From an uncultured Methylophilaceae bacterium (GTDB taxonomy: Bacteria > Pseudomonadota > Gammaproteobacteria > Burkholderiales > Methylophilaceae), in NCBI GenBank assembly GCA_903953055.1, contig CAJBIA010000008.1:19791-83790 (forward strand): a stretch of DNA of 64,000 nt. Direction: 5' to 3'. A model generated the notes under the pieces. The model saw only the letters and a program-made list of their open reading frames with translations, did not search any database and was not told the origin of the DNA. Shown here one piece after another: positions 33,586 to 46,341 of this stretch. Positions within the stretch are counted from its first letter, which is position 1. Each line of letters starts with the position of its first letter. The position numbers and the translations under genes are program-made.

Positions 33586-34749
33586 TCAAATTGCAGTTTC
33601 TTTTGGTTCCGAAGGAAGAGATTCCCATGCATTGCATGCGGGACATTGCCAATGGAAGTTACGGGCTTTAAAGCCGCATTGATCACAATAATACGCGTTG
33701 CGGTTACCTATGGCATAACGGATAGTTTGGTGCATTAAGTTAATGTCGCTGTTGGTATTCGCATTTTGCAGTCCCCGCGCTTTTAGGAGTTGATCTAACG
33801 TTTGTAAGCTAGGTTTTCTTTCTAAATCCTTGAGCGCTAGATTCGCTGCCGCATCCGCTCCTTGCTCAGTGAGAGTAATTTCAAATACCACAGAGAGTAG
33901 GGTTGGTAGTTTGTAGTTTTGAAAATATTCTTTTATTAGTTGAATGCCTTCATTAAGTTCACCCAGCTCTCTATAGCTGTTCAATAACTTATGAGCAACC
34001 AGTCCGAGATATTCTGGCTTTTGAAACTCAACACGTTTCCAGAAGGCGATTGCGAGCTTATATGCTTTGCTACTTGCTTCCATATCTCCAAGCATGATAT
34101 TAGCTCTTACGCAATTTTTATTAGCATCTAAGGCCATCTCAAGTTCATGTCGTGCTGTGTGACCATCTTGGTCAAGCATGGATTTAATTGCCATTTCACA
34201 ATAAAACTGCGCCACTTCTTTACGGAAAGAAACCCCAGAAACACGTTCTAGTTCAGTGGCGGTCTTAATAGCACGTTGCCATTCACGCTCGCGGATATAA
34301 ATTTCTAATAAGGCGCGAAGCGCTGGTTGTTTGTACCTACTATCATCTAACCCGCTAAATAATTCTTCTGCACGGTCATATAAGCCTGCTTTTAGATAAT
34401 CTTGTGCAAGCTCTGCTTTAATAGCTTTTCTTTGTTCAGATGGTAATTCCTTACGTTCCAGAAGGCTTAAGTGCATATTAATTGCACGATCTACTTCGCC
34501 GCTTCGGCGGAATAAGCTGCCTAACGCAAAGTGAAGTTCTAATGATTCCGAATTGGCCTGAGCAGCCTCAATAAAAGCTTCAATAGCTTTATCCTGTTGG
34601 TCGGTAATAAGGAAATTTAAGCCTTTAAAATAAGCAGCAGGTAAGCTGGTTGATTCAGACAGTAATTGTTTGATATCAATTCGTGCTGCAACCCATCCAA
34701 GCGCAAAAAAGAGGGGGATGGCAATAAGCCACCAATATTCAAAATCCAT
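33586..34749 (-). CDS. lapB: LapB (YciM) TPR protein
   Basis: N-terminal TM, TPRs, rubredoxin-like CDQCGF...CPACNAWESLP; next to lapA. Confidence 0.93.
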   Translation of the reverse strand: MDFEYWWLIAIPLFFALGWVAARIDIKQLLSESTSLPAAYFKGLNFLITDQQDKAIEAFIEAAQANSESLELHFALGSLFRRSGEVDRAINMHLSLLERKELPSEQRKAIKAELAQDYLKAGLYDRAEELFSGLDDSRYKQPALRALLEIYIREREWQRAIKTATELERVSGVSFRKEVAQFYCEMAIKSMLDQDGHTARHELEMALDANKNCVRANIMLGDMEASSKAYKLAIAFWKRVEFQKPEYLGLVAHKLLNSYRELGELNEGIQLIKEYFQNYKLPTLLSVVFEITLTEQGADAAANLALKDLERKPSLQTLDQLLKARGLQNANTNSDINLMHQTIRYAIGNRNAYYCDQCGFKARNFHWQCPACNAWESLPSEPKETAI

Positions 34750-35015
34750 TATTTCTCGCCTTGAATCTTGTTTGAATAAACATTTTCATTTCTTAATCGA
34801 TTTAACTCGCGGCGAAGTTTAATAAATGTCGGCATGATGGCAATTAGGCTGGCAACTATACCCGACAAAAATACTATGAATAATATGAGTGAAAATGGGG
34901 CTTGCCATGATGCGCCTAGATAATAAAAAAGGGTGACTGGGTAAGCATTCTTCAGGGCAAAACCTGTCAGAAGAATGAATAGTGTTGTGCCCAAAATTGT
35001 GTAAATAATTCGCAT
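34749..35015 (-). CDS. lapA: LapA domain protein
   Basis: 88 aa, two TM segments, ALKNAYPVTLFYYLG; upstream of lapB. Confidence 0.88.
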   Translation of the reverse strand: MRIIYTILGTTLFILLTGFALKNAYPVTLFYYLGASWQAPFSLILFIVFLSGIVASLIAIMPTFIKLRRELNRLRNENVYSNKIQGEK

Positions 35016-35159
35016 GTTTTCGATTTTACTGGCGCTAGCTAAAAAGGGCTAGGTAAAAATGATATAAAAAAACGGCAGATCCTCGATCTTTCGATTTTGG
35101 AAACTACCGTTTTTGAGAATCAACCAAAATAAAACTGATTGATGGATGACGCTTAGAAG

Positions 35160-35441
35160 CTAGACTAAATCTACGCGTTCACGTAACTCTTTTCCAGCTT
35201 TAAAATGAGGTACATGCTTAGCAGGCACTTCAACTTTACTGCCAGTTTTTGGATTGCGACCTAGGCGAGGCGGTCTGTAATTTAGACTGAAACTACCAAA
35301 GCCTCTAATTTCAATTCGCTCACCAGCTGCTAAGTTTTCCGTCATTGAGTCAACAATTGCTTTGACTGAAAGTTCAGCATCTTTGACTACAAGCTGAGGA
35401 AAACGTGCTGCTAAGTTAAGAATAAGCTCAGATTTTGTCAT
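35160..35441 (-). CDS. ihfB: integration host factor subunit beta
   Basis: [40 protein letters not shown]; downstream of rpsA. Confidence 0.96.
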   Translation of the reverse strand: MTKSELILNLAARFPQLVVKDAELSVKAIVDSMTENLAAGERIEIRGFGSFSLNYRPPRLGRNPKTGSKVEVPAKHVPHFKAGKELRERVDLV

Positions 35442-35452
35442 TGCTTTCCACC

Positions 35453-36967
35453 TTATTCGTTATTTTTGCTATCAAGCTTAGCTTTAAGCAATGCGCCTAA
35501 ATTTGTAGTGCCTGCGGTTGCAGCGCCATCATCTGGCACTTGAGTTGCTTCTTTAGCTGCTTTTGTTGCTTTAGCTTTAGGTTTAGCTTCAGGTTTTTCT
35601 TCTGAAGTTGCACCAGATGGATCAGGCGTAAGTTGCTTAACCCCTAGTGAAATTCGTTCTTTTTCAACATCAATGCTCAATACTAGCGCTTCAAGCTCGT
35701 CACCTTTTTTGAAGTTTCGAATTGCTTCTTCGCCAGTTTGTGTCCATGAAAGATCTGATAAGTGAACTAAACCATCAATCCCGCCTGGTAACCCAATGAA
35801 TACACCGAAGTCGGTGATAGATTTAATTTGCCCGCTTACCTTGTCTGATTTCTTATGGGTTGCAGCGAAGTCATCCCATGGATTTGTTTGACATTGCTTC
35901 ATGCCCAAAGATAAACGACGACGATCTTCGTCGATCTCTAGAATCATAACTTCAACTTCATCACCTAATTGAGCTATCTTGGCTGGATGGACATTTTTGT
36001 TAGTCCAATCCATTTCTGAAACGTGAACAAGGCCTTCAATGCCTGGTTCAATTTCAACGAATGCACCGTAGTCAGTTAAGTTAGTTACTTTGCCGAATAA
36101 ACGAGTATTGGCTGGGTATCGACGGCTTAATGCAACCCATGGATCATCGCCAAGTTGTTTAATTCCAAGAGATACACGGTTTTTATCTTGATCAAACTTA
36201 AGGATTTTGGCTTCAACTTCTTCACCAACAGTCAAAACTTCTGATGGGTGTTTTACACGGCGCCATGCCAAGTCGGTAATGTGGAGCAAACCATCGATGC
36301 CACCCAAGTCAACGAATGCACCATAATCAGTAATGTTTTTCACAATACCTTTAACAACAGCACCTTCTTTTAGTGAACCCATTAATGCTTCACGATCAGC
36401 ACCCATGCTGTCTTCTAGAACAGCGCGACGTGAAACAACAACGTTATTGCGTTTGCGATCTAGCTTTATTACTTTGAAATCCCACTCTTTGTTTTCGAAT
36501 GGTGTCGTATCTTTTACTGGACGTAAATCAACCAATGAGCCAGGAAGGAAGGCGCGTATACCATTCACCATGACAGTTAATCCGCCCTTGACGCGACCAT
36601 TTACCATGCCCTTGATGATGCGAGCTTCATTCATCGCTTCTTCAAGATCTAGCCATGCTGCTAGACGTTTCGCTTTTTCACGTGATAATTTTGTTGAGCC
36701 GTAACCATCTTCTAATGACTCGATGCAAACTTTAACGAAGTCGCCAACTTGGACTTCAATTTCGCCACGGTCATTTAAAAACTCGGTTGCGTCAATTACG
36801 CTTTCAGATTTGAGACCGGCATTAACTACAACGAAATCAGAATCAATTGAAACAACTTCCGCGGTGATTACTTCACCTGAGCGCATTTCTTGGCGAGCAA
36901 GACTTTCTTCAAATAACGCTGCGAAACTTTCGCCTATAGGGGCGGTTGAGGTTGAAACATTAGCCAT
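35453..36967 (-). CDS. rpsA: 30S ribosomal protein S1, apparently with five S1 domains
   Basis: Five S1 motifs recognisable (e.g. [60 protein letters not shown]), then an Ala/Lys-rich tail; start at MANVSTS (36967). Confidence 0.95.
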   Translation of the reverse strand: MANVSTSTAPIGESFAALFEESLARQEMRSGEVITAEVVSIDSDFVVVNAGLKSESVIDATEFLNDRGEIEVQVGDFVKVCIESLEDGYGSTKLSREKAKRLAAWLDLEEAMNEARIIKGMVNGRVKGGLTVMVNGIRAFLPGSLVDLRPVKDTTPFENKEWDFKVIKLDRKRNNVVVSRRAVLEDSMGADREALMGSLKEGAVVKGIVKNITDYGAFVDLGGIDGLLHITDLAWRRVKHPSEVLTVGEEVEAKILKFDQDKNRVSLGIKQLGDDPWVALSRRYPANTRLFGKVTNLTDYGAFVEIEPGIEGLVHVSEMDWTNKNVHPAKIAQLGDEVEVMILEIDEDRRRLSLGMKQCQTNPWDDFAATHKKSDKVSGQIKSITDFGVFIGLPGGIDGLVHLSDLSWTQTGEEAIRNFKKGDELEALVLSIDVEKERISLGVKQLTPDPSGATSEEKPEAKPKAKATKAAKEATQVPDDGAATAGTTNLGALLKAKLDSKNNE

Positions 36968-37163
36968 TAAAAGGTACCTAAGTAATCCCACCGTGCAGTG
37001 GGGTAAATTAAAAAAATTGCGAGTTTTAGGGACACGCAAAACCAAATTATTTAGAACAAAGAAAGATTTTACAATAAAACAATAATTTAATTAAGTATTT
37101 TTTAATATTTTGTTTGTTTTATAGCCTTTTTCTAAATCATATAAAACGTTCTTATGTTTGAGG

Positions 37164-37829
37164 CTAAACATTTTTTAAAAGTGTTGCTTGCACTATGTTT
37201 ACAGCCTCTTCAACAGTGAGCTCACTCGTTTCTAATAAACTTGCTTCAGGGTCTGGTATCAATGGGGAGGTGGCACGATTAGTATCGCGAGCATCACGGT
37301 CTTGTAAATCCATTAAAATTTTTTGGTAATCTGCTTTTTGGCCCTTACTAACAAGTTGTTTGTATCTTCTTTCTGCCCGTACTTCGGCAGTTGCAGTTAA
37401 GAAAATTTTGACTGTGGCATCCGGAAAAATGACGCTTGCCATATCTCGACCATCTGCAACTAAGCCTGGAGTTTGTCTAAAACTATGTTGTAAGTTTACC
37501 AATGCCAATCTGACCATGGGGTGTGCCGCAACTTGCGATGCACCTTGCCCAATTTTTTCAGTACGAATTCTTTCAGACACATTGGAGTTATTAAGATAAA
37601 TTTCACCTTGCGCAAAAGCAATATTTAATTGAGGAACTAATTTCGCGATAGCTTCTTCTGCTTGCCAATCAACCCCTTTTTCTAGAGCGGCTAATGCAAC
37701 AATTCTATAAAGCGCCCCAGAGTCCAAGTAGTGATATCCTAAATTGTTAGCAACAATTTGGGCAACTGTCCCTTTGCCAGAAGCTGAAGGACCATCGATT
37801 GCAATGACAGGGATGTAGCTTTTAGACAT
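37164..37829 (-). CDS. cmk: cytidylate kinase
   Basis: IAIDGPSASGKGTVAQ, LVADGRDMASVIFPDA, RDARDTNRATSPL. Confidence 0.97.
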   Translation of the reverse strand: MSKSYIPVIAIDGPSASGKGTVAQIVANNLGYHYLDSGALYRIVALAALEKGVDWQAEEAIAKLVPQLNIAFAQGEIYLNNSNVSERIRTEKIGQGASQVAAHPMVRLALVNLQHSFRQTPGLVADGRDMASVIFPDATVKIFLTATAEVRAERRYKQLVSKGQKADYQKILMDLQDRDARDTNRATSPLIPDPEASLLETSELTVEEAVNIVQATLLKNV

Positions 37830-37831
37830 TT

Positions 37832-39124
37832 TTATTTAACGATATTTGCAAACGTCTCAAAATAGTCAGGGAAGGTTTTGCCCACGCATTTGGGATCGTT
37901 AATTACGATAGAAACTCCACCCAAACTTACCAAAGAAAAACACATTGCCATGCGGTGATCATCGTAAGTGTCAATTACAGCATTCTTAATTAGCTCTTTG
38001 GGTGGGGTGATATAGATATAATCAATTCCCTCCTCAACGATTGCGCCCACCTTGCGAAGTTCATTAGCCATCGCACTAATACGGTCAGTCTCTTTTACCC
38101 GCCAACTGCCAATATTGCGTAATTTAGTTGTCCCCTCGGCGAATAATGCCAAAATTGCTAGGGTCATTGCTGCATCAGGAATGTGATTGCAGTCTAGATC
38201 GATCGCTTTTAATTTCCCCAAGGCGCGTTTTACAATAATAAAATTTTTGCCATATTCAATTTTGGCACCCATTTTGCCGATTTCATCGGCAAACTTGATA
38301 TCCCCTTGAATGCTATCGGAGGAAACCCCCTCAATTTTAAGCCCATTAGAATCTGCTGCAATTGCCCCGGCAGCAAGAAAATATGAGGCAGAAGAGGCAT
38401 CTCCCTCTACAAAAATTTCTTTCGGGCTTTGGTATTGGCTATTTTTTTCGATGAAGAATTGCTGCCAGTCATTACGCCGAACATTTACGCCAAAACGGCG
38501 CATTAAATTCAATGTGATTTCTATATAAGGCTTTGAAATTAGCTCGCCCAAAACTTCAATAGTGAAAGCTTGCCCGGTAAGTGGTAATGCCATCAGTAAA
38601 GCAGTTAAAAACTGGCTAGAAACATCACCACGAATTTTTATGGCTTCAGATGATTGAATGTTTGCAGGTTTGATCTTGAGTGGCGGATAGCCAGCGTTCT
38701 CAAGGTATGCAATATCAGCGCCTGCTTGACGTAAGGCATCTACCAAGTCCCCGATTGGCCGCTCATGCATCCGGGCGATACCAGACAATCTGAAATTGCC
38801 ATGAGACAAAGCTAGGGCGGCTGTAAGGGGTCTAAAAGCAGTGCCAGCGTTACCTAAAAATAAGTCGGCTTCTTTTACACAGAGCTTGCCGCTATTGCCT
38901 GTTACTCGCCAATCATTTTCTCCGACTTTTTCAAGCGGGATGCCAAGCTTTTCTAAAGACTCTAGCATTCTTGCAGTATCGTCTGAAACCAATAGGTCAC
39001 GAATTTCTGTGATGCCATTTGAAAAAGCGGCAAGTAACAAGATCCGATTCGAAATGCTTTTTGATCCTGGCAATTTAATTATTCCAGCAACTAGGCTGGA
39101 AGGCTTTAAGGTAATCGATTCCAT
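37832..39124 (-). CDS. aroA: 5-enolpyruvylshikimate-3-phosphate synthase
   Basis: [35 protein letters not shown]; start at MESITLKPS (39124). Confidence 0.96.
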   Translation of the reverse strand: MESITLKPSSLVAGIIKLPGSKSISNRILLLAAFSNGITEIRDLLVSDDTARMLESLEKLGIPLEKVGENDWRVTGNSGKLCVKEADLFLGNAGTAFRPLTAALALSHGNFRLSGIARMHERPIGDLVDALRQAGADIAYLENAGYPPLKIKPANIQSSEAIKIRGDVSSQFLTALLMALPLTGQAFTIEVLGELISKPYIEITLNLMRRFGVNVRRNDWQQFFIEKNSQYQSPKEIFVEGDASSASYFLAAGAIAADSNGLKIEGVSSDSIQGDIKFADEIGKMGAKIEYGKNFIIVKRALGKLKAIDLDCNHIPDAAMTLAILALFAEGTTKLRNIGSWRVKETDRISAMANELRKVGAIVEEGIDYIYITPPKELIKNAVIDTYDDHRMAMCFSLVSLGGVSIVINDPKCVGKTFPDYFETFANIVK

Positions 39125-39129
39125 CGTAA

Positions 39130-40017
39130 TTATGAGTTTTCTCGTCCTTTTTGCCATGTTTGGCGTGCTTGACTTGCATGCTCAAACATCGAAAGCAAGC
39201 CTCGAGTATCTTCGTTTTTTAATAATTGCTGCAAAGCAGAAATTTCAGCTTGGTATGTTTCTAATTCGTCTAACAAAGCATTTTTGTTGGCTAAGCTAAT
39301 ATCACGCCACATTTCCGGTGAACTACCAGCAATACGGGTGAAGTCCCTAAAGCCGCTAGCAGCAAAATCAAATAATTGTTTTGCGTTTGGACGCTTTGCT
39401 AGATCGTTGACCAAAGCAAATGCTAATAAGTGTGGCAAATGACTGACGGCAGCAAAGATTTGGTCATGGGCTAGCGCTGACATTTCACTTACATTTGCAC
39501 CTGTAGTTAGCCATAAATTACGTACGACGTTGATGGCGTTTTCAGAGGTATGTTGGTCGGGGGTTAATACGATATTTTTGCCAATAAACAAATCCGCATT
39601 AGCAGCACTTACACCACTTTTTTCTGCACCAGCAACTGGATGTCCACCCACAAACTGACTTAGAAACTTTTCTGGGTTTTTGGCAAATTTGGATGCGCTT
39701 TGGACGTATTTTGCTATATCTGATTTTGTACTGCCAGCATCCGTAATTATTGTTTTTTCTGAAAGGTGAGGAATGATGGTTTCCAAAATCATTGGAGTTT
39801 GGGCTACGGGCGTCGCAATCATGACCAAATCGGCATCAGCGAGAGCCTTGGGAATGTTTGATCCTACTTCATCAATGACGCCTAATGCGAGCGCCATTTG
39901 AAGATTTTCAGCATTACGACCAACGCCCACGATTTTAAGCGCGATATTCTTTTTTTTAAGTGCGAGCGCAACAGAGCCACCAATTAGCCCAACACCAAAA
40001 ATGACGATTTTATTCAA
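39130..40017 (-). CDS. tyrA: prephenate dehydrogenase
   Basis: [39 protein letters not shown]. Confidence 0.93.
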   Translation of the reverse strand: MNKIVIFGVGLIGGSVALALKKKNIALKIVGVGRNAENLQMALALGVIDEVGSNIPKALADADLVMIATPVAQTPMILETIIPHLSEKTIITDAGSTKSDIAKYVQSASKFAKNPEKFLSQFVGGHPVAGAEKSGVSAANADLFIGKNIVLTPDQHTSENAINVVRNLWLTTGANVSEMSALAHDQIFAAVSHLPHLLAFALVNDLAKRPNAKQLFDFAASGFRDFTRIAGSSPEMWRDISLANKNALLDELETYQAEISALQQLLKNEDTRGLLSMFEHASQARQTWQKGRENS

Positions 40018-40080
40018 GTATATTGCTTTGCAGAAGATTGAATGAAGAATTGTAGCATCGACATGCTGGGATTGTCTGAT

Positions 40081-40812
40081 TTATGGATTGGGTCTAAGCA
40101 TCTTTTGCCATTCACCATCAATCAGAGCTTCTTGTGGCGTGAATTTCTCTTTGTAAACCATTTTTGGACTGTTTTTTATCCAATAGCCTAAGTAGAGATA
40201 AGGTAATTTGAGTTCAGTACACCAATTGATTAGCCACATAATGCTGTAATTGCCGTAGCTTGCTTGGGTGTCATTGGTGTCATAAAAGGTATAAACAGCA
40301 GAAACGCCATCTTCAATGATATCGACCACGCTTACAATTTTAAGCATGCCATTTAATGTAAAAGAAATTAAGAGCGTATTGACATTGCTCTGCACCAAAA
40401 AATTTCGATATTGTTCCGCCGTTTCATCTTTGTCATTACCATCATGCCGGGCAACTTGGTATGCCTTATATAGCTCAAAATGTGCTTTTTCAAAAAAAAC
40501 AGGAGAAATCTTGGCATCAAGCGTTTGGTGTTGTTTGTAAGCGCGTTTTTGACTGCGTGAGGCTTTAAAATCAGCCACAGGAAGTCGAACTGGAATGCAG
40601 GCGTTACATTTTTCGCAATGCGGACGATAGACAAATTTACCGCTACGTCTAAAGCCTTGCTTAATAAGCTTACTGTATTGCTGAGAGTCTACTAGATGCT
40701 GTGGTGTGGCGATTAGTGATTGTGATAATTGATTGGGCAGATAACCACAAGAATATGGCGCAGTGACATAAAACTGAATTTTTTGCAGTGCTGATTCGAC
40801 AGGATTAGTCAT
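40081..40812 (-). CDS. bpt: aspartate/glutamate leucyltransferase
   Basis: [61 protein letters not shown]; adjacent to aat. Confidence 0.94.
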   Translation of the reverse strand: MTNPVESALQKIQFYVTAPYSCGYLPNQLSQSLIATPQHLVDSQQYSKLIKQGFRRSGKFVYRPHCEKCNACIPVRLPVADFKASRSQKRAYKQHQTLDAKISPVFFEKAHFELYKAYQVARHDGNDKDETAEQYRNFLVQSNVNTLLISFTLNGMLKIVSVVDIIEDGVSAVYTFYDTNDTQASYGNYSIMWLINWCTELKLPYLYLGYWIKNSPKMVYKEKFTPQEALIDGEWQKMLRPNP

Positions 40813-41500
40813 CTGATTCTATTAACTTATTCATCTTATTCATAAATTCAGTTCGACTAATTTCATGTGCTCCTAAAGACGCAAGATGTTTTGTGTTCAT
40901 TTGACAATCTATCATTTCGACGCCTTCGTTCTTTAAGAATTGTACTAACAGCGTGAATGCAATTTTTGAAGCGTCTGTAACATGGTGAAACATCGATTCG
41001 CCATAAAACATCTTATTAATCTTAATGCCGTATAAGCCGCCAACTAATGTGTTATCAATCCATGTTTCTGCTGAATGTGCATAGCCTAAAGAATGCAGCT
41101 CACAATAAGCATCTATGATCCCTGAGGTAATCCAAGTGCCTTTTTGGTCGGCACGATGAGTATTCGCGCAAGCTTCAATCACTTGGCGAAAATTCGTATT
41201 GAATCTCACTTCGTAATCATTTTTGTTTAATCGTTTATTGAGTGACTTTGAGATTTTAAGATCTTGTGGAAAAAGCACCATGCGCGGATTGGGGCTCCAC
41301 CATAGAACTGGATCTCCTTCGCTAAACCAAGGAAAGATGCCTGAGCGATAGGCATTTAATAAGCGCTCTTTTGATAAATCCCCACCTATAGCTAACAAAC
41401 CATTCGGTTCTTTAAGGGCGTTAGAGGCAGGGGGGAAGGGGGTGTTGATTTCTAGTGCAGCAACTTTGCCTGTTGATAGTTGGTAGTAATTACCTTGCAT
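40805..41500 (-). CDS. aat: leucyl/phenylalanyl-tRNA-protein transferase
   Basis: [42 protein letters not shown]. Confidence 0.97.
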   Translation of the reverse strand: MQGNYYQLSTGKVAALEINTPFPPASNALKEPNGLLAIGGDLSKERLLNAYRSGIFPWFSEGDPVLWWSPNPRMVLFPQDLKISKSLNKRLNKNDYEVRFNTNFRQVIEACANTHRADQKGTWITSGIIDAYCELHSLGYAHSAETWIDNTLVGGLYGIKINKMFYGESMFHHVTDASKIAFTLLVQFLKNEGVEMIDCQMNTKHLASLGAHEISRTEFMNKMNKLIESDD

Positions 41501-41512
41501 TTCTATGCCCTT

Positions 41513-42247
41513 TTAAATCAGCATCCAAGCGGCCATCCCAGCCATAAGTAAGTCTTCGATGATAGTAATTGTCGACATCGGCAATTCGAATACTGTTCCA
41601 AGGCAAGCACATCTAATTTTTTGTTTTTTTATTACTGCACGAATTACACCTAAACTTGAAAATCCCATTATAACGACTGTTGCTGTATTGGTAATTCTAG
41701 GTTCAAACGCTAATAAATAAGCTAGCCCAAGAGTAAGTTCAATAAATGGGTAAATGAACCCATAAATTTTACTTCGCATGGCCAGCAAGTCATACATCGC
41801 ATAGCTGTTTGCAAATGCATGGATGCTTAGCATTTTAAAAAATGAAAACACTAAAAAGAAACCTGCCATGAAATGCATCATCCAGCGCTCAATGTTAAAA
41901 GGCTCTTGCGAAAAGTTAATGGTTAAAGTGGTCAAAAGGATATAACCAACTATCAAAAATAGTGGTTGATATGTGCGAACCCAATTTGCGATTGGTTGAT
42001 CCTTAAGCGGGGCTTGGCTTGTTTTAGTGAGGTTTAATTCAGATACATTGTATTCACCAACTTTAGCAAGTGCTTTATTGAGCTGGGCGATTGAAGCTAT
42101 TGGATTTTTTAGACTTGCGACTGGAGGACTTAGCGTGACTTTTACTTCTTCAGTAAAAGGCTGGAGGACGGCCGTTACTTTTTTGACACAACTTCCACAG
42201 TGCATGCCATTAATTGCTAATTGTATTGTTTTTTCTGAATGCGTCAT
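41513..42247 (-). CDS. N-terminal HMA metal-binding domain fused to a MauE/DoxX-like membrane protein
   Basis: GMHCGSCVKKV (HMA CxxC); about four TM segments; C-terminal IRCACLGTVFELPMSTITIIEDLLM, MauE-like. Confidence 0.7.
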   Translation of the reverse strand: MTHSEKTIQLAINGMHCGSCVKKVTAVLQPFTEEVKVTLSPPVASLKNPIASIAQLNKALAKVGEYNVSELNLTKTSQAPLKDQPIANWVRTYQPLFLIVGYILLTTLTINFSQEPFNIERWMMHFMAGFFLVFSFFKMLSIHAFANSYAMYDLLAMRSKIYGFIYPFIELTLGLAYLLAFEPRITNTATVVIMGFSSLGVIRAVIKKQKIRCACLGTVFELPMSTITIIEDLLMAGMAAWMLI

Positions 42248-42417
42248 GCTCTTTAACCCAATAAAAAAGCTTAAGTATCAGTTTATACCATTTTCTTAAG
42301 AGATTATTCCCTGTGTAATGGCTTGGTTAGTTCCTTTACAAAACAACAATTTCATTGGGCTATATTAATCTCGATTTCGGGTAAAATAATGCTTTTATCA
42401 TTTCAGCTTCCTAGGCC

Positions 42418-45400
42418 ATGTCCCATTCTATGCTCAGTTTGCGCGGTAGCGCGGCGCTATCCTCTTTTAGACTTCAAAAAATCCTTGCGAGTTTAAGTCA
42501 AACAGCACCTCAAATTATGGCAGTGCATGCAGATTTTTGGCACTTTGCTTGGAATGAGGGGCAACTGAATGCAACTGAATTGGATACCTTAACTAAAATC
42601 TTAACTTACGGCCCTCGGATGGATGAAGAGGCCGCTATTGGTGAACTGTTTTTGGTGATTCCACGTCCTGGGACAATTTCACCTTGGGCATCCCGTGCAA
42701 CAGACATTGCAAAGCATTGTGGTTTGTCGAATATGCAACGTATTGAACGTGGCATTGCTTACTACGTCAGTAAGCTTGATGGGTCAGCGTTGAACGATGC
42801 TGAAAAACAGGCTGTTAAAGCTGTAATTCATGACCGCATGACCGAAGTAGTATTTGGAAGTTTGTCTGAGGCAGATAAGCTTTATCATGAAGCAACGCCA
42901 GCGCCATTATCTAGTATAGATATTTTGGTGGGTGGTCGGGCGGCCCTTAATCAAGCTAATGCAGACTTGGGCTTAGCGCTCTCGCCAGATGAAGTTGATT
43001 ACCTATTAGAAAATTTTATACGAATTGGTCGTAACCCTACTGATGTCGAGTTGATGATGTTCGCACAAGCGAATTCAGAACACTGCCGGCATAAGATTTT
43101 TAATGCGGATTGGATTGTCGATGATGTGCCTCAAGCGCAGTCGCTGTTCGGTATGATCCGTAATACACATAAATTAAATCCAGGCGCTACGGTCGTCGCT
43201 TATTCAGATAATGCATCTATAGTTGCTGGATCAGCAGGCCAAAAAACTAAGCGATTTTACCCGCAAGCGGATGGTGCTTACGGTTTTATCGACGAAGAAA
43301 TGCATTACTTGATGAAAGTTGAAACGCATAACCATCCAACTGCAATTTCCCCTTTTGCTGGAGCAGCAACTGGTGCAGGTGGAGAGATTCGAGATGAGGG
43401 CGCTACAGGGAGTGGGTCGAAGCCCAAAGCAGGCTTGACAGGCTTTTCTGTCTCCAACTTGAATATCCCAGGGTTTGGACAGCCATGGGAAGGTGATTAC
43501 GGCAAACCTTCACGTACAGCTTCTCCTCTACAAATTATGATTGATGGCCCCCTTGGTGGTGCTGCTTATAACAATGAATTTGGTCGCCCCAACATTGCGG
43601 GGTATTTCCGCACTTTTGAATTAGAGACTGCAGGAGAAATGCGCGGCTACCATAAGCCAATTATGTTGGCGGGTGGCGTGGGTAATATTTCTGCAAAACA
43701 TTCAAAAAAGAATCCGATCCCAGCGGGAGCCTGTCTCATTCAATTAGGCGGTCCGGCGATGTTGATTGGTCTAGGTGGAGGTGCTGCTTCGAGTATGGAT
43801 ACTGGGGCTAACGCCGAAAATTTAGACTTTGATTCAGTCCAACGTGGCAATCCAGAATTAGAACGTCGTGCACAAGAGGTGATTGACCGTTGCTGGCAGT
43901 TGGGTGACAAAAACCCGATTTTGAGTATCCATGACGTAGGTGCTGGCGGCATCTCCAACGCTTTTCCTGAATTAGTTAACGATGCTGGCGTAGGCGCAAT
44001 ATTTCAGTTGCGAGATGTGCATAACGAAGAGCCTGGCATGTCTCCGCGCGAGCTTTGGAGCAATGAAGCGCAAGAGCGTTATGTCATGGCCGTCAAAAAG
44101 GAAGACTTACCACGTTTTTCTGAAATCTGCGAGCGGGAACGATGTCCTTTTGCAGTCGTGGGAGAGGCCGTTAAAAGTCGCCATTTAACCGTAGCAGATC
44201 GACATTTTGGAAACCAGCCCGTTGACATAGATTTATCAGTGTTGCTAGGTAAGCCTCCTAAAATGTTGCGCGATGTTAAACATGTAAGACGTACTTTGCC
44301 AACATTTGATACATCAAGTATTGATTTAAAAGATGCTGCAAATCGTGTTCTTCGTCTTCCGGGTGTCGCAGATAAAACCTTTCTTATAACCATTGGTGAT
44401 CGCTCTGTGACCGGACTAATTGCACGTGATCAAATGGTTGGTCCTTGGCAAATTCCTGTTGCTGATGTGGCTGTGACTCTAGCCGGTTATGAAACCTATC
44501 AAGGCGAAGCTTTTGCGATTGGCGAAAAAGCACCTCTAGCGCTAATTAATGCGCCTGCATCAGGCCGTATGGCGATCGGTGAGTCGATTACCAATATTGC
44601 GGCAAGTTTGATTAATGATATTAGCGATCTGAAGCTATCTGCTAACTGGATGGCTCCTGCTGGCCACGAAGGGGAAGATGCTGCGCTTTTTGACACAGTT
44701 AAAGCCGTGGGAATGGATCTATGTCCTGCCCTTGGCATAAGCATTCCTGTCGGAAAAGATTCCATGTCGATGAAGACGGTTTGGGATGAGAATGGGGAGA
44801 AAAAGGCAGTTACGTCCCCAATTTCACTAGTGGTTACTGCATTCGCAGCGACAGCAGATGCTCGTAAAACACTTACACCACAATTAAAAAATGATTTGGA
44901 AAAGACAAAACTCATTTTGATCGATTTGGGGGCAGGTAAAAACCGCATGGGTGGATCAGCTTTGGCGCAAGTATATGGTGCAGTTGGCAATGATGCGCCA
45001 GATGTAGATGACGCTGCCCGTTTGAAAAATTTCTTTGGTGTGATTCAACAGCTCAATTTGGATGGGAAACTACTTGCTTACCATGACCGTTCGGATGGGG
45101 GCTTATTTACCACATTGACTGAAATGGCGTTTGCTGGACATTGTGGTTTAAATGTCAATATTGATAGTTTGGCGGGTGATCCCGCAAGTATTCTTTACAA
45201 TGAAGAATTAGGAGCGGTGATTCAAGTTCGCGCTGCTGATGAGGATTCGGTTAAAGCAAGTTTGATAAAATCATTACCAAATTGTGTGCATATGATTGGC
45301 GATGCATCCTCTGGCAATATGATTACTATCTGGCAATCTGGGAACGCCATTTTTGAAGCATCATGTGTTGATTTGCATCGAGCTTGGTCTGAAACCACTT

Positions 45401-46320
45401 ACCAAATACAAAAAATGCGAGATAACCCAGTCTGTGCTCAACAAGAGTATGACCGCATCTTGAACACAGAGGATGTTGGTTTGCATGCTAAATTAACATT
45501 TGATCCTGCGGACGATGTTGCAGCGCCTTATATCAATTCCGGTGTACGTCCAAAAATGGCGATTTTGCGAGAACAGGGTGTAAATGGCCAGACTGAAATG
45601 GCGGCTGCATTTGATCGTGCAGGGTTCGCTACTTATGACATTCACATGAGCGATATCATTACTGGTCGTGTAAGTTTAAGGAATTTTGCTGGACTTGTAG
45701 CTTGCGGTGGCTTCTCTTATGGTGACGTCCTGGGGGCTGGCGAGGGTTGGGCAAAGTCTATATTGTTTAATGCTCGGGCTAGCGACGAATTTTCAGCATT
45801 CTTTCAGCGGCAAGAATCTTTCTCATTGGGCGTTTGTAATGGCTGTCAAATGATGAGTAACTTGCACAGCATTATTCCAGGGGCTGAGCAATGGCCTCAT
45901 TTTGTGCGCAATAAATCAGAACAGTTTGAGGCACGCTTCGCCATGGTGGAAGTGCAAGAGTCGCCATCACTTTTCTTTGCAGGCATGGCTGGAAGCCGCA
46001 TGCCAATTGCTGTTGCTCACGGCGAAGGTTTTGCGGAATTTTCTTCAGAATCTGCTGTCAATGCAGTTGTTGCTGATAAGTTAGTGAGTATGAAGTTTGT
46101 AGATAATGCTGGACATTCAACTGAGGTGTATCCATTTAACCCAAATGGCTCCCCACAGGGAATTACTGGTTTAACTACTAAAGATGGGCGTTTTAGTATT
46201 ATGATGCCCCATCCGGAACGAGTTTTCCGTACGGTGCAAAATTCTTGGCATCCAGATGCTTGGGGTGAAGATGGCGCTTGGATACGTATGTTTAGAAATG
46301 CAAGAAAGTTTATTAATTAA
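42418..46320 (+). CDS. purL: phosphoribosylformylglycinamidine synthase
   Basis: 1300 aa; [48 protein letters not shown]-terminal GATase [10 protein letters not shown]. Confidence 0.98.
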   Translation: MSHSMLSLRGSAALSSFRLQKILASLSQTAPQIMAVHADFWHFAWNEGQLNATELDTLTKILTYGPRMDEEAAIGELFLVIPRPGTISPWASRATDIAKHCGLSNMQRIERGIAYYVSKLDGSALNDAEKQAVKAVIHDRMTEVVFGSLSEADKLYHEATPAPLSSIDILVGGRAALNQANADLGLALSPDEVDYLLENFIRIGRNPTDVELMMFAQANSEHCRHKIFNADWIVDDVPQAQSLFGMIRNTHKLNPGATVVAYSDNASIVAGSAGQKTKRFYPQADGAYGFIDEEMHYLMKVETHNHPTAISPFAGAATGAGGEIRDEGATGSGSKPKAGLTGFSVSNLNIPGFGQPWEGDYGKPSRTASPLQIMIDGPLGGAAYNNEFGRPNIAGYFRTFELETAGEMRGYHKPIMLAGGVGNISAKHSKKNPIPAGACLIQLGGPAMLIGLGGGAASSMDTGANAENLDFDSVQRGNPELERRAQEVIDRCWQLGDKNPILSIHDVGAGGISNAFPELVNDAGVGAIFQLRDVHNEEPGMSPRELWSNEAQERYVMAVKKEDLPRFSEICERERCPFAVVGEAVKSRHLTVADRHFGNQPVDIDLSVLLGKPPKMLRDVKHVRRTLPTFDTSSIDLKDAANRVLRLPGVADKTFLITIGDRSVTGLIARDQMVGPWQIPVADVAVTLAGYETYQGEAFAIGEKAPLALINAPASGRMAIGESITNIAASLINDISDLKLSANWMAPAGHEGEDAALFDTVKAVGMDLCPALGISIPVGKDSMSMKTVWDENGEKKAVTSPISLVVTAFAATADARKTLTPQLKNDLEKTKLILIDLGAGKNRMGGSALAQVYGAVGNDAPDVDDAARLKNFFGVIQQLNLDGKLLAYHDRSDGGLFTTLTEMAFAGHCGLNVNIDSLAGDPASILYNEELGAVIQVRAADEDSVKASLIKSLPNCVHMIGDASSGNMITIWQSGNAIFEASCVDLHRAWSETTYQIQKMRDNPVCAQQEYDRILNTEDVGLHAKLTFDPADDVAAPYINSGVRPKMAILREQGVNGQTEMAAAFDRAGFATYDIHMSDIITGRVSLRNFAGLVACGGFSYGDVLGAGEGWAKSILFNARASDEFSAFFQRQESFSLGVCNGCQMMSNLHSIIPGAEQWPHFVRNKSEQFEARFAMVEVQESPSLFFAGMAGSRMPIAVAHGEGFAEFSSESAVNAVVADKLVSMKFVDNAGHSTEVYPFNPNGSPQGITGLTTKDGRFSIMMPHPERVFRTVQNSWHPDAWGEDGAWIRMFRNARKFIN

Positions 46321-46341
46321 AAATAATTTGGAGAGTAATAA

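Noticed and set aside
35068-35116. Imperfect hairpin AAAAACGGCAG...CTACCGTTTTT between ihfB and lapA
   Set aside because: Long loop and one mismatch; a terminator or attenuator is possible but weakly supported.
36333-37085. Plus-strand ORFs of 120-123 aa opposite rpsA
   Set aside because: Ser/Thr-rich antisense translations of rpsA; no independent evidence of coding.
43740-44990. Several minus-strand ORFs of 72-163 aa inside purL
   Set aside because: Shadow ORFs opposite a full-length, confidently recognised PurL.
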